Shown in pieces: positions 19,169-29,142 of a DNA stretch of 64,000 nucleotides. Origin of the DNA: Pseudomonas viridiflava (GTDB taxonomy: Bacteria; Pseudomonadota; Gammaproteobacteria; Pseudomonadales; Pseudomonadaceae); contig NZ_UUOC01000004.1 of the NCBI RefSeq assembly GCF_900590755.1, positions 124,001 to 188,000 of the forward strand, read 5' to 3'. A program made the position numbers and the translations under genes. Each line of letters starts with the position of its first letter. Within the stretch, counting starts at the first letter, position 1. The notes beneath the pieces are model-generated. The model did no database searches. It saw nothing but the letters and a program-made list of their open reading frames with translations, and had not been told where the DNA came from.

Positions 19169-19783
19169 ATGTTGTTGATGCTTTATCTGATCGCCATCAC
19201 CGCTGAAGCCATGACCGGCGCCTTGTCTGCTGGCAAGCGGGGCATGGACTGGTTTGGCGTGGTGCTGATTGCCTGCGTGACGGCCCTGGGCGGCGGTTCG
19301 GTGCGGGATGTGCTGCTCGGGCATTACCCGCTGACGTGGGTCAAGCACCCGGAATACCTGATTCTGACCAGCGTCGCGGCCTTGCTGACGATCTTCATCG
19401 CGCCGTTGATGCGCCACCTGCGTTCGCTGTTTCTGGTGCTCGATGCGCTGGGGCTTGTGGCGTTCACCCTGATCGGCTGCATGACCGCGCTGGAAACCGG
19501 GACCGGTTTGCTGGTGGCGTCGGTGTGCGGCGTGATCACCGGGGTATTCGGCGGCATCCTGCGGGATATTTTCTGCAACGACATCCCTCTGGTGTTTCGT
19601 CGGGAGCTGTACGCCAGTGTGTCGTTCCTCGCGGCCTGGTGCTTTTTGCTGTGTCAGCACCTGCAGTTGCCTCAGGAGCAAAGCATCCTGATCACCTTGT
19701 TCGGCGGCCTGCTGCTGCGCCTGCTGGCGATCCGCTTCAACTGGAATATGCCGAAGTTTGTCTACAAGGGCGATGAGCACTAA
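19169..19783 (+). CDS. Trimeric intracellular cation (TRIC) channel family protein
   Basis: The protein has 204 residues from ATG 19169 (MLLMLYLIAITAEAMTGAL), which has CAGGGA upstream; the frame is open further upstream but without a likely start. It has about seven hydrophobic helices in two related halves of three (UPF0126/YadS repeat), each with a Gly-rich G-G-x-x-R-D block: ALGGGSVRDVLLG and VFGGILRDIF. The family includes prokaryotic TRIC potassium-permeable channels. The physiological role in bacteria is poorly known. Confidence 0.85.
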   Translation: MLLMLYLIAITAEAMTGALSAGKRGMDWFGVVLIACVTALGGGSVRDVLLGHYPLTWVKHPEYLILTSVAALLTIFIAPLMRHLRSLFLVLDALGLVAFTLIGCMTALETGTGLLVASVCGVITGVFGGILRDIFCNDIPLVFRRELYASVSFLAAWCFLLCQHLQLPQEQSILITLFGGLLLRLLAIRFNWNMPKFVYKGDEH

Positions 19784-19815
19784 CCCTGTGGGAGATTCGA
19801 TGTTCGCCTGCAAGG

Positions 19816-19906
19816 TGTGGGACCGGCTTCAGCCGGGAAGAGGCCAGTACATTCGCGGCATATTCATCGCCTGAAATGCCGCCTTTCCGGCTAAAGCCGG
19901 TTCCAC
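19816..19906. repeat. REPIN-type inverted repeat (GGGACCGGCTTTAGCCGGGAAG class)
   Basis: The arms GTGGGACCGGCTTCAGCCGG and CCGGCTAAAGCCGGTTCCAC have small mismatches. Further copies occur at 34087 and 63413. Confidence 0.85.
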
Positions 19907-19923
19907 AAGGGATTGCAGATAAA

Positions 19924-21006
19924 TCATCGTTGCTCATGCTGCCGCAACGCCCACTCCACATGCTCTCTAACCAACTCCGACGGATATTCCCGGCGCGCCT
20001 CCAGCGCTTGCAGCACCGGGATGGTCGACGGCGCATTGCCCAGGCCCACCGCCAGATTGCGCAGCCAGCGTTCATAGCCAGCGCGGCGCAGAGGGGAGCC
20101 TTCGGTGTTGCTGAGGAATTTATCCTCGTCCCACATGAACAGCTCGGCCAGACCGGCGTTGTCCAGGTTGTGCCGAGGCTGGAAGTCGCTTTGATCGGTC
20201 GGGCGCGCGAAGCGGTTCCACGGGCAGACAATCTGACAGTCATCGCATCCAAACACCCGGTTGCCAATCAGCGGCCTTAATTCTTCCGGGATCGCGGTTT
20301 TCAGCTCGATGGTCAGGTAGGAAATACAGCGTCGAGCATCCAGCACATAAGGCCCGACAAACGCCGCCGTCGGGCAAATGTCCAGACATGCCGTGCAGCG
20401 CCCGCAATGTTCGGTGGCGTGGGGCGCGTCCACGGGCAAGGGCAAATCAACGAACAGCTCGCTGAGGAAGAAGAAACTTCCGGCCTTTCGATTCAGCACC
20501 AGGGTGTTCTTGCCGATCCAGCCCAGCCCGGCCTGTTCGGCAATGGCTTTTTCCAGCACCGGAGCGCTGTCGACGAAGGCGCGATAGCCGAACGGGCCGA
20601 TGGCCTTTTGAATGCGTTCGGCAAGCTGCTGCACGCGTTTGCGGATCAGCTTGTGATAGTCGCGACCCAGTGCGTAGCGTGAAACGTAGGCTTTTTCCGG
20701 CTCGGCCAGGCGCTGAGTCATCTCGGTGTCGCCGGGCAGGTAATCCATGCGCAGGGACACCACGCGCAAGGTTCCTGGCACCAGCTCATCCGGATGCGAA
20801 CGTTTGCTGCCGTGCGCTGCCATATAGTCCATCTCGCCGTGATAGCCCGCCGCAAGCCAGCGTTCAAGGTGCTGCTCGTGTTCGGCGAGATCCAGCCCGG
20901 CAATCCCGACTTGCTGAAAGCCCAGCTCACGGCCCCACTCCTTGATCGATTGAGCAAGGGCGACGAGGTCAATAGTATTGGGTGAATCAACAGTTATAAC
21001 GGGCAT
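19924..21006 (-). CDS. queG: Epoxyqueuosine reductase
   Basis: The protein has about 360 residues. It performs the final cobalamin-dependent step of queuosine synthesis in tRNA. Two [4Fe-4S] motifs are present (CGRCTACLDICP and CDDCQIVCPWNR). The segment DSAPVLEKAIAEQAGLGWIG, with the catalytic Asp, is the conserved cobalamin-binding region. The C-terminal HEAT-like helices are short. ATG 21006 and TTG 21012 are both possible starts; neither has a clear ribosome site. It is divergent from nnr with about 60 bases between. Confidence 0.95.
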   Translation of the reverse strand: MPVITVDSPNTIDLVALAQSIKEWGRELGFQQVGIAGLDLAEHEQHLERWLAAGYHGEMDYMAAHGSKRSHPDELVPGTLRVVSLRMDYLPGDTEMTQRLAEPEKAYVSRYALGRDYHKLIRKRVQQLAERIQKAIGPFGYRAFVDSAPVLEKAIAEQAGLGWIGKNTLVLNRKAGSFFFLSELFVDLPLPVDAPHATEHCGRCTACLDICPTAAFVGPYVLDARRCISYLTIELKTAIPEELRPLIGNRVFGCDDCQIVCPWNRFARPTDQSDFQPRHNLDNAGLAELFMWDEDKFLSNTEGSPLRRAGYERWLRNLAVGLGNAPSTIPVLQALEARREYPSELVREHVEWALRQHEQR

Positions 21007-21034
21007 GCGCAAGGAGAAACCGGGTGGAGGTGCG

Positions 21035-21040
21035 TATAAT
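21035..21040 (+). promoter_or_regulatory. Candidate -10 element for nnr
   Basis: A perfect TATAAT lies 28 bases before the nnr start, and no convincing -35 hexamer was found at the usual distance. Confidence 0.4.
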
Positions 21041-21068
21041 TCTGCCAGACATCGGAGCCTAGAGACGC

Positions 21069-22565
21069 ATGGTCATCACGAAACCCCAATTACCCGACGC
21101 GCTGTATGACGCTGCGCAGGTCCGCGACCTCGACGCGCGACTCATCGCGGCGGGTACTGCTGGCATGGATTTGATGCAGCGCGCCGCGCACGCCACCTGG
21201 CGCGCATTGCGTCGGCACTGGCCCGATGCCCATGAATTGACGGTGCTGGCCGGGCGCGGCAATAACGCAGGCGACGGTTATCTGATCGCCGGGTTGGCGC
21301 GCAAGGCCGGGTGGCACGTTCAGGTTCTGGCGGTCGGCGATCCAGCTGCGTTGCAAGGCGATGCAGCGACTGCTCACACCGAGGCGGTGGCGGCAGGTGT
21401 CGATATTCAGGCGTGGGCCAGCCAACCGCTGCGCGGCATTGTGCTGGATGCGTTGCTGGGCACGGGCTTGAATGGCGAGGTGCGCGAGCCTTATGCCTCG
21501 GCCATTGAGGCCATCAATGCCAGCGGTCTGCCGGTGGTTGCAGTGGATATTCCTTCCGGGCTCGGCGCCGATACCGGGCGAACCCTTGGCGTTGCGGTGC
21601 GCGCCGACCTGACAGTGACCTTCATCGGCTTGAAACTGGGCCTGCTGACCGGGGACGCGGCTGACTTGATCGGTGAGCTGGTGTTCGATGACCTTCAGGC
21701 TGACCCCGCTATCGTGGCCCAGGCGCACACCAGCGCGACCCGCCTGGACTCGTTCAATCTGCCTCGCTTGGCGCCACGTCCGCGCACTGCCCACAAGGGC
21801 ATGTACGGGCGGGTGCTGGTCATCGGCGGCGATCATGGTTTCGGTGGCGCAACGTTAATGACGGCCGAGAGCGCGTTACGAAGCGGCGCGGGCATGGTCA
21901 CGCTGGCGACTCGCGCTGAACATATCCCCGCTGCGCTGGTGCGCATGCCTGAAGTCATGAGCGCCGCCATTCTGTCGGCCAATCAATTGATGGCGCTGAT
22001 CGAGCCGGCCATCGTGTTGGTGGTGGGCCCTGGTCTGGGTCAGGCTGGATGGGGGCGCAGTCTGCTGTCCGCTGCCGCCAACGCCGACCGCCCGCAAGTC
22101 TGGGATGCCGACGCCCTCAATCAATTGGCACAAGGTTTTGTAAGCCTGCCCCAAGGCTGCGTGATCACGCCGCACCCAGGGGAGGCCGCGCGTCTGCTGG
22201 GCATCAGCACTAAAGAAGTCCAGGCCGATCGTCCTGCTGCTGCCCGCGCGCTTGCCGATAAGTTCAAGGCGGTCTGCGTACTAAAAGGCACCGGCAGCCT
22301 GATCGCCGATGTCGATGGTCGTCTGGCGCTCTGTGATCGCGGCCATCCGGCCATGGCCACGGGCGGCCTGGGGGATGTGCTGGCGGGTTTGATCGGCGCC
22401 CTGATGGCGCAAAAAATGAATCCGTTCGATGCCGCCTGCCTGGGCGTCTGGCTGCATGCCAGCGCCGGTGAGCAGATGGGCAAAATGGGCCGCGGGTTGG
22501 CGGCCAGTGATGTGATTCCGGCCATTCGTCAGTTATTGGAGGAGCAACAACCGTGTCTGAGTTAA
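21069..22565 (+). CDS. nnr: Bifunctional NAD(P)H-hydrate epimerase / ADP-dependent dehydratase
   Basis: The protein has 498 residues. It repairs damaged NAD(P)H hydrates. The N-terminal epimerase (YjeF_N, to about 215) has VLAGRGNNAGDGYLIA, and the C-terminal kinase-like dehydratase (about 225-490) has HPGEAARLL, LKGTGSLI and ATGGLGDVLAG. It heads the operon with tsaE, amiB, mutL and miaA, and its last 13 bases overlap the tsaE start. Confidence 0.96.
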   Translation: MVITKPQLPDALYDAAQVRDLDARLIAAGTAGMDLMQRAAHATWRALRRHWPDAHELTVLAGRGNNAGDGYLIAGLARKAGWHVQVLAVGDPAALQGDAATAHTEAVAAGVDIQAWASQPLRGIVLDALLGTGLNGEVREPYASAIEAINASGLPVVAVDIPSGLGADTGRTLGVAVRADLTVTFIGLKLGLLTGDAADLIGELVFDDLQADPAIVAQAHTSATRLDSFNLPRLAPRPRTAHKGMYGRVLVIGGDHGFGGATLMTAESALRSGAGMVTLATRAEHIPAALVRMPEVMSAAILSANQLMALIEPAIVLVVGPGLGQAGWGRSLLSAAANADRPQVWDADALNQLAQGFVSLPQGCVITPHPGEAARLLGISTKEVQADRPAAARALADKFKAVCVLKGTGSLIADVDGRLALCDRGHPAMATGGLGDVLAGLIGALMAQKMNPFDAACLGVWLHASAGEQMGKMGRGLAASDVIPAIRQLLEEQQPCLS

Positions 22566-23023
22566 CGCTGCATTTGGTCGGCGAAGAGGCCATGACCAGC
22601 TTTGGTGCGCGTATTGCCCACGTGACCCAAGGGGTCGGGATCATCTTTCTTGAAGGTGATCTTGGTGCCGGTAAAACCACCCTGTCCCGAGGCATCATCC
22701 GGGGACTGGGACATGTCGGCGCGGTCAAGAGCCCTACCTTCACCCTGGTCGAACCCTACGAATTGGGAGCCGTGCGGGCGTTTCACTTCGACCTGTATCG
22801 ACTGGTCGATCCAGAGGAACTGGAGTACCTGGGGATCCGCGATTACCTCGAAGGCGATGCCCTTTGTCTGATCGAATGGCCTCAGCGTGGTGCAGGCTTT
22901 TTGCCAAAGCCTGACCTGACCATTACCATTAGGCCGCATGCGCAAGGTCGAGCACTGACTTTGAGCCCGACGGGCTCGCGTGGCGAAACCTGGTGTGCCG
23001 CTTTGGCGTTGGAATTCAAATAG
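22553..23023 (+). CDS. tsaE: tRNA threonylcarbamoyladenosine biosynthesis ATPase TsaE
   Basis: The protein has 156 residues from GTG 22553, preceded by GGAGGA inside nnr. It works with TsaB/TsaD in forming t6A37 of ANN-decoding tRNAs. The Walker A is GDLGAGKTT, followed by the SPTFTLVEPY and HFDLYRL blocks and IEWPQRG. The overlap with nnr suggests translational coupling. Confidence 0.96.
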   Translation: MSELTLHLVGEEAMTSFGARIAHVTQGVGIIFLEGDLGAGKTTLSRGIIRGLGHVGAVKSPTFTLVEPYELGAVRAFHFDLYRLVDPEELEYLGIRDYLEGDALCLIEWPQRGAGFLPKPDLTITIRPHAQGRALTLSPTGSRGETWCAALALEFK

Positions 23024-23025
23024 AA

Positions 23026-24459
23026 ATGGGGTTAGGTATGCGCATTCGCGCGCTGGTTACTGTAGTGGGTCTGCTTTTGACAGCCCTGGCTGTTGATGCG
23101 CTGGCAGCGTCACAAGTACGAAGTGTCCGCTTATGGCGTGCACCGGATAACACACGGTTGGTTTTCGACCTCACCGGACCCGTTGAGCACAGCGTCTTTA
23201 CCCTGACATCCCCTGATCGTCTGGTCATTGATATCAACGGTGCGACCCTTGCCGGGCCACTGAATGTGCCAATGGCCAATACGCCGATCACCAGCATGCG
23301 CTCTGCACAGCGCACGCCTACCGATTTGCGGGTGGTCATCGACCTGAAAAAGGCTGTAACGCCCAAAAGCTTCACCCTGGCGCCGAACCAGCAGTACGGT
23401 AACCGGCTGGTGGTCGACCTGTTCGATGAGGCCTCAGATGCCAACCCGACGCCGACGATTATCGCCAACACCCCCGCGACCACTGCGCCCGCGGTGCCGG
23501 TCAGCCCTGCCAAGCCCGATATCAAGCTGACGCCGGTGCCGAATGGCAAACGCGACATCGTGATCGTGATCGACGCGGGCCACGGCGGCGAAGACCCGGG
23601 CGCGTCCGGCAGCAGCGGCCAGAAAGAGAAAAACCTGGTGCTGTCCATCGCCAAAGAGCTGCAACGGCAGATCAGTGCCGAGAAGGGCTACCGTGCAGAG
23701 CTAACCCGCACCGGGGACTATTTCATCCCGCTGCGCAAGCGTACAGAGATTGCCCGGGCCAAGGGGGCCGACCTGTTCGTTTCGATTCACGCTGACGCCG
23801 CGCCTTCAAGGGCGGCTTTCGGTGCTTCGGTATTTGCGCTGTCCGAGCGTGGTGCGACGTCTGAAACGGCGCGTTGGCTGGCAGACAGTGAAAACCGGTC
23901 CGACTTGATCGGTGGTGCCGGTGCCGTGAGCCTGGACGATAAAGACCGGATGCTGGCAGGCGTGCTGCTGGATCTGTCGATGACAGCGTCGTTGTCGTCC
24001 AGCCTTAACGTCGGCCAGAAAGTCCTGAGCAACATTGGCCGCGTCACGTCGCTGCACAAGCAGCGGGTCGAGCAAGCGGGCTTCATGGTGCTCAAGTCGC
24101 CGGACATCCCGTCGATCCTGGTGGAAACCGGCTTCATCTCCAACAATGCCGAAGCCAACAAGCTCAGCTCCGCGCCACACCAACAGGCGCTGGCGCGCTC
24201 CATCAGCGCGGGCGTGCGCCAGTTCTTCCAGCAGAACCCGCCGCAGGGCACGTACATCGCCTGGCTACGGGATAACGGCAAGCTGGCCCAAGGGCCGCGC
24301 AACCACACAGTACGCCCGGGTGAAAGCCTGTCCATGCTCGCCGCGCGTTACGACATGAGCCCTTCGGTGCTGCGCGATGCCAACAATCTGAAGTCCGATG
24401 AGTTGCGCGTTGGCCAGGACCTGAAAATCCCTAGCTCCGAGGTAGCGACTCAGCCATGA
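23026..24459 (+). CDS. amiB: N-acetylmuramoyl-L-alanine amidase (AmiB type)
   Basis: The protein has 477 residues from ATG 23026 (an ATG at 23038 is an alternative). The Sec signal peptide is [20 protein letters not shown] and onward to about 27. It is followed by an AMIN domain (about 30-130) for septal targeting, a zinc amidase_3 domain (about 185-410; [13 protein letters not shown] and SIHADA carry metal-binding His residues), and a LysM repeat (about 428-470, [16 protein letters not shown]). It cleaves septal peptidoglycan during division. It overlaps mutL by four bases. Confidence 0.95.
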   Translation: MGLGMRIRALVTVVGLLLTALAVDALAASQVRSVRLWRAPDNTRLVFDLTGPVEHSVFTLTSPDRLVIDINGATLAGPLNVPMANTPITSMRSAQRTPTDLRVVIDLKKAVTPKSFTLAPNQQYGNRLVVDLFDEASDANPTPTIIANTPATTAPAVPVSPAKPDIKLTPVPNGKRDIVIVIDAGHGGEDPGASGSSGQKEKNLVLSIAKELQRQISAEKGYRAELTRTGDYFIPLRKRTEIARAKGADLFVSIHADAAPSRAAFGASVFALSERGATSETARWLADSENRSDLIGGAGAVSLDDKDRMLAGVLLDLSMTASLSSSLNVGQKVLSNIGRVTSLHKQRVEQAGFMVLKSPDIPSILVETGFISNNAEANKLSSAPHQQALARSISAGVRQFFQQNPPQGTYIAWLRDNGKLAQGPRNHTVRPGESLSMLAARYDMSPSVLRDANNLKSDELRVGQDLKIPSSEVATQP

Positions 24460-26411
24460 CCGATCTACTCGTGGACAGCGTTGAGCTGGATATCCCGGCT
24501 GAATCGGGCACAGCGCACCTGACCGCTGCGCGCATCGAACTGCTCAGCCCACGGCTGGCCAACCAGATCGCAGCGGGCGAGGTCGTCGAGCGGCCCGCGT
24601 CGGTCATTAAAGAGCTGCTGGAAAACAGTCTCGACTCCGGTGCCAAGCGCATCGATGTCGACGTGGAGCAGGCCGGGATCAAGCTGTTGCGGGTTCGTGA
24701 TGACGGCAGCGGTATCTCGCCGGACGATTTGCCTTTGGCCCTGGCGCGACACGCGACCAGCAAGATTCGCGAGCTGGAAGACCTTGAGCGGGTCATGAGC
24801 CTGGGGTTTCGCGGCGAGGCATTGGCGTCGATCAGCTCCGTGGCACGCCTGACCCTGACTTCCCGCACCCGCGATGCCGATCAGGCCTGGCAGGTTGAAA
24901 CCGAAGGTCGCGACATGGCGTCCCGTGTCCAGCCTGCGGCCCATCCGGTGGGCACCTCGGTTGAAGTGCGCGATCTGTTTTTCAACACCCCGGCGCGACG
25001 CAAGTTTCTCAAGGCGGAAAAAACCGAATTCGATCACCTGCAAGAAGTGATCAAGCGCATGGCGCTGGCCCGTTTCGACGTGGCGTTCCATTTGCGCCAC
25101 AACGGCAAAACCATCCTCAGCCTGCACGAAGCCAACGACGATACCGCTCGTGCGCGCCGTGTCTCAGCGATTTGCGGGCCGGGCTTCCTGGAGCAGGCGC
25201 TGCCCATCGAGATCGAGCGTAACGGCTTGCATCTGTGGGGCTGGGTCGGGCTGCCGACGTTTTCTCGCAGTCAGGCGGATCTGCAATATTTCTTTGTGAA
25301 TGGCCGAGCGGTGCGCGACAAACTGGTGGCCCACGCGGTCCGTCAGGCGTATCGCGACGTGCTGTTCAACGGCCGTCACCCGACCTTCGTGCTGTTTTTT
25401 GAGGTCGATCCGGCGGTGGTCGATGTAAACGTGCACCCGACCAAACACGAAGTTCGCTTCCGTGACGGGCGCATGGTCCATGACTTCCTCTACGGCACCC
25501 TGCACCGGGCGCTGGGTGATGTGCGGCCTGAGGATCAACTGGCAGGTTCGGCTCCGGTGACTGCCGTTGAGCGTCCGACTGGCCCGCAGGCCGGTGAGTT
25601 CGGGCCTCAGGGCGAAATGCGTCTGGCCGGGAATTTGCTGGAACAGCCCCAGGGTCAGCCGTATTCAGCACCGGCAGGTTCAGGCGCCGGCGCGGGTTAT
25701 CAATATCAGTACACGCCACGGCCGACGGCGGCATTGCCGGCTGCGGAAGCGCAAACCGCTTATCGCGAGTTTTATGCGCCGCTGCCGGGTTCGCCGGCGG
25801 TTTCGTTACCTGAGACGCAGGGCGACATCCCGCCGCTGGGCTACGCACTGGCGCAGCTCAAAGGCATCTACATCCTGGCGGAAAACGCCTTGGGTCTGGT
25901 GCTGGTGGACATGCACGCCGCTCACGAGCGGATCATGTACGAACGCCTGAAAATCGCCATGGCCAGCGAGGGCCTGAGCGGGCAGCCGCTGTTGGTGCCT
26001 GAGTCCATCGCCGTCAGCCAGCGGGAAGCCGATTGTGCGGAAGAGCACATCGCGACCTTCCAGCGTCTAGGCTTTGAATTGCAGCGTTTGGGGCCTGAAA
26101 CCCTGGCGATCCGGCAAATACCTGCGTTGCTCAAGCAGGCCGAAGCCAACCGGCTGGTCAGCGATGTGCTGGCCGATCTGATGGAATACGGCACCAGCGA
26201 CCGGGTGCAAGCGCACATGAACGAACTGCTCGGCACTATGGCCTGCCACGGAGCGATCCGGGCCAACCGCCGTCTGGCGATCCCGGAAATGAACGGCCTG
26301 CTGCGTGATATGGAAAACACCGAGCGTAGCGGTCAATGCAACCATGGCCGACCGACCTGGACCCAAATGGGCCTGGATGATCTGGACAAACTCTTTCTGC
26401 GCGGTCGTTGA
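24456..26411 (+). CDS. mutL: DNA mismatch repair protein MutL
   Basis: The protein has 651 residues. The GHKL ATPase N-terminus has [27 protein letters not shown] and [11 protein letters not shown]. The C-terminal dimerisation/endonuclease region has [13 protein letters not shown] (the DQHAxxExxxxE metal motif with Met replacing Gln), ACHGAIRA and CNHGRPT. It is therefore the nicking type of MutL used where MutH is absent. The first ~20 residues before the conserved block are a pseudomonad-like extension. It starts inside the amiB stop. Confidence 0.97.
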   Translation: MTDLLVDSVELDIPAESGTAHLTAARIELLSPRLANQIAAGEVVERPASVIKELLENSLDSGAKRIDVDVEQAGIKLLRVRDDGSGISPDDLPLALARHATSKIRELEDLERVMSLGFRGEALASISSVARLTLTSRTRDADQAWQVETEGRDMASRVQPAAHPVGTSVEVRDLFFNTPARRKFLKAEKTEFDHLQEVIKRMALARFDVAFHLRHNGKTILSLHEANDDTARARRVSAICGPGFLEQALPIEIERNGLHLWGWVGLPTFSRSQADLQYFFVNGRAVRDKLVAHAVRQAYRDVLFNGRHPTFVLFFEVDPAVVDVNVHPTKHEVRFRDGRMVHDFLYGTLHRALGDVRPEDQLAGSAPVTAVERPTGPQAGEFGPQGEMRLAGNLLEQPQGQPYSAPAGSGAGAGYQYQYTPRPTAALPAAEAQTAYREFYAPLPGSPAVSLPETQGDIPPLGYALAQLKGIYILAENALGLVLVDMHAAHERIMYERLKIAMASEGLSGQPLLVPESIAVSQREADCAEEHIATFQRLGFELQRLGPETLAIRQIPALLKQAEANRLVSDVLADLMEYGTSDRVQAHMNELLGTMACHGAIRANRRLAIPEMNGLLRDMENTERSGQCNHGRPTWTQMGLDDLDKLFLRGR

Positions 26412-27383
26412 ATGAACGCTCTACCTCCGGCCATCTTCCTGATGGGGCCGACGGCGTCCGGCAAGACCGATCTGGCCATGGAACTCTGCAAAGTCCTGCC
26501 CTGCGAGCTGATCAGCGTTGATTCTGCGCTGGTCTATCGCGGCATGGACATCGGCACCGCCAAGCCTTCCAAAGAGCAATTGGCGGAATTTCCCCATCGT
26601 CTGGTGGACATTCTCGACCCCGCGCAGAGCTACTCCGCAGCGGATTTTCGTACCGATGCACTCGCTGCGATGGCGGAAATAACCGCCCGCGGAAAAATTC
26701 CGCTGCTGGTCGGCGGCACTATGTTGTATTTCAAGGCTCTACTGGACGGTCTGGCGGATATGCCAGCCGCTGATGCAGGGATTCGCGCAGAACTGGAAGC
26801 GCAGGCCGCAGCCCATGGCTGGCAGGCTCTGCACGATCAACTGGCGCTGGTGGATCCGGTGTCGGCGGCGCGAATCCACCCCAATGACCCTCAGCGATTG
26901 ATTCGTGCGCTGGAGGTCTATCGGGTCAGCGGTTTGAGCATGACAGCACATAGAGAACAACAAACTGCGCAAACTACTGATGCTGCGGCTTCTGGTAGAC
27001 CGCAATTGCCCTATACTGTCGCGAACCTGGCCATTGCTCCGGCAGATCGCAAGGTGTTACACGAGCGTATCGCAACACGATTTTCGAATATGCTGGATCA
27101 GGGGTTCCTGGACGAAGTTCTGGCATTACGCTCAAGAGGCGACCTGCATTCAGGGTTGCCGTCGATAAGAGCCGTTGGTTACCGCCAGGTCTGGGATCAT
27201 CTGGACGACAAGCTGACATATGCTGAAATGCAGGAGCGGGGGATCATTGCCACGCGCCAGTTGGCCAAACGACAGTTCACCTGGCTACGCAGCTGGGAAG
27301 ATTTGAACTGGTTGGACAGCCTGGCTTGCGACAATCTGCCACGCGCCTTGAAATACCTGGGGTCGGTCTCCATATTGAGCTGA
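26412..27383 (+). CDS. miaA: tRNA dimethylallyltransferase
   Basis: The protein has 323 residues. It adds dimethylallyl to A37 of UNN-decoding tRNAs. The P-loop [14 protein letters not shown] and the blocks [18 protein letters not shown] and [19 protein letters not shown] are typical. It begins immediately after the mutL stop, with the ribosome site inside mutL. hfq follows after 88 bases. Confidence 0.97.
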   Translation: MNALPPAIFLMGPTASGKTDLAMELCKVLPCELISVDSALVYRGMDIGTAKPSKEQLAEFPHRLVDILDPAQSYSAADFRTDALAAMAEITARGKIPLLVGGTMLYFKALLDGLADMPAADAGIRAELEAQAAAHGWQALHDQLALVDPVSAARIHPNDPQRLIRALEVYRVSGLSMTAHREQQTAQTTDAAASGRPQLPYTVANLAIAPADRKVLHERIATRFSNMLDQGFLDEVLALRSRGDLHSGLPSIRAVGYRQVWDHLDDKLTYAEMQERGIIATRQLAKRQFTWLRSWEDLNWLDSLACDNLPRALKYLGSVSILS

Positions 27384-27471
27384 GTCCTTGCAATAGCCGT
27401 CTATCCTTGGGGGGTGGCGGTTCAAGCCCATTGAATTCGAATTATTATTGATCCTTAAAGGAGTGCGGCAC

Positions 27472-27732
27472 ATGTCAAAAGGGCATTCGCTACAAGACCC
27501 TTACTTGAACACCCTACGTAAAGAAAAGGTTGGGGTTTCGATTTATCTCGTCAACGGTATCAAGCTGCAAGGCACGATCGAGTCTTTCGACCAGTTCGTC
27601 ATTTTGCTGAAGAACACTGTCAGCCAAATGGTTTACAAGCACGCCATCTCTACCGTTGTTCCAGTTCGTCCAATTCGTCTGCCTAGCGCAAACGAAGGTG
27701 AGCAGGGCGACGCTGAGCCAGGTAACGCCTGA
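27472..27732 (+). CDS. hfq: RNA chaperone Hfq
   Basis: The protein has 86 residues from ATG 27472 with AAAGGAG upstream. The Sm1 region [21 protein letters not shown] and the Sm2 block [11 protein letters not shown] are complete, followed by a short disordered acidic tail, as in other pseudomonads. It binds sRNAs and A-rich mRNAs, including Crc-regulated messages. hflX follows 12 bases on. Confidence 0.98.
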   Translation: MSKGHSLQDPYLNTLRKEKVGVSIYLVNGIKLQGTIESFDQFVILLKNTVSQMVYKHAISTVVPVRPIRLPSANEGEQGDAEPGNA

Positions 27733-27744
27733 TAGGAGTCTGCT

Positions 27745-29046
27745 TTGTTCTTTGAGCGCCACAGTGGTGGTGAACGCGCGATTCTCGTTCATCTGGATGG
27801 TCAGGACCCTGAGGCGCGCGAAGATCCGCAGGAGTTTCAGGAGTTGGCCATATCGGCAGGCGCCGATACCGTCGCGTTTGTTAACGTGCCGCGTCATCGG
27901 CCATCGGCCAAATATCTGATAGGCAGCGGCAAGGTCGAGGAACTTCGCGACCAGGTCAAAGCTGAAAAGGCCGATATCGTCATCTTCAATCACACCCTTA
28001 CGCCCAGCCAGGAGCGCAACCTCGAGAAAGTTTTCGAGTGTCGTGTGCTGGACCGTACGGGTCTGATTCTTGACATCTTTGCGCAGCGTGCGCGTACTCA
28101 TGAAGGCAAATTGCAGGTCGAGCTGGCACAGCTTGAGCACATGAGTACCCGGCTGGTTCGCGGCTGGACTCACCTTGAGCGTCAGGGCGGCGGTATCGGC
28201 CTGCGTGGTCCGGGTGAAACCCAGCTGGAAACCGACCGCCGTCTGTTGCGGGTGCGTCTGCGGCAGATCAAAGGCCGACTGGAGAAAGTTCGCAGCCAAC
28301 GTGAGCAGGCCCGGCGCGGTCGTAAACGCGCCGATATCCCTTCGGTTTCACTGGTGGGCTATACCAACGCCGGCAAATCGACCCTGTTCAACGCGGTCAC
28401 CGACTCAGACGTCTTCGCCGCAGATCAATTGTTCGCTACCCTCGACCCGACCCTGCGCCGTCTGCAACTGGACGACCTTGGGCCTATAGTGCTGGCAGAT
28501 ACCGTGGGTTTCATTCGCCATCTGCCGCACAAACTCGTCGAAGCGTTCCGCTCTACCCTCGAAGAATCAAGCAACTCTGACCTTCTGCTGCATGTGATCG
28601 ACTCTCACGAGCCTGAGCGCATGGCACAGATCGAACAGGTCATGGTGGTGCTCGGCGAGATCGGTGCCGAGGGCTTGCCGATACTTGAGGTGTATAACAA
28701 ACTCGACCTGCTTGAAGGGGTAGACCCGCAGATACAACGCGATGCCGACGGCAAACCGCAGCGTGTCTGGTTGTCTGCCCGTGATGGTCGGGGGCTGGAC
28801 CTGCTCAAGCAGGCCATCGCCGAATTGCTGGGTGACGATATGTTCATCGGCACCCTGCATCTGCCTCAGCGTCTGGCTCGGCTACGTGCCCAGTTCTTCG
28901 AATTGGGCGCCGTGCAGAGTGAAGAGCACGACGAAGATGGGGCTAGTCTGTTGGCAGTACGTTTACCGCGAGTTGAATTCAATCGCCTGGTGAGTCGCGA
29001 AGGACTGCAGCCGCTGGAATTCATCGAGCAACACACTTTGCAATAA
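27745..29046 (+). CDS. hflX: GTPase HflX
   Basis: The protein has 433 residues with a TTG start at 27745 preceded by AGGAGTC. It is a ribosome-splitting GTPase. The N-terminal HflX domain includes GSGKVEEL and LDRTGLILDIFAQRA, and the Gly-rich GGIGLRGPGETQLETDRR segment follows; the G domain has GYTNAGKSTLFN (G1), LADTVGFI (G3) and NKLDL (G4). It is part of the hfq-hflX-hflK-hflC cluster. Confidence 0.96.
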   Translation: MFFERHSGGERAILVHLDGQDPEAREDPQEFQELAISAGADTVAFVNVPRHRPSAKYLIGSGKVEELRDQVKAEKADIVIFNHTLTPSQERNLEKVFECRVLDRTGLILDIFAQRARTHEGKLQVELAQLEHMSTRLVRGWTHLERQGGGIGLRGPGETQLETDRRLLRVRLRQIKGRLEKVRSQREQARRGRKRADIPSVSLVGYTNAGKSTLFNAVTDSDVFAADQLFATLDPTLRRLQLDDLGPIVLADTVGFIRHLPHKLVEAFRSTLEESSNSDLLLHVIDSHEPERMAQIEQVMVVLGEIGAEGLPILEVYNKLDLLEGVDPQIQRDADGKPQRVWLSARDGRGLDLLKQAIAELLGDDMFIGTLHLPQRLARLRAQFFELGAVQSEEHDEDGASLLAVRLPRVEFNRLVSREGLQPLEFIEQHTLQ

Positions 29047-29052
29047 AAGCGT

Positions 29053-29077
29053 GAGAAAGCCGTTGTACGGCATTCTC
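29053..29077 (+). other. Hairpin in the hflX-hflK gap
   Basis: GAGAAAGCCG and CGGCATTCTC pair with one mismatch around TTGTA. There is no T run, so it is more likely an mRNA-processing or stability element than a terminator. Confidence 0.35.
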
Positions 29078-29142
29078 GGGCATTCTGTAGCATTGGTCGG
29101 CGCGCCGTGGGCGCGTCTTTGCTTTATCAGATGGAGAGCGCT

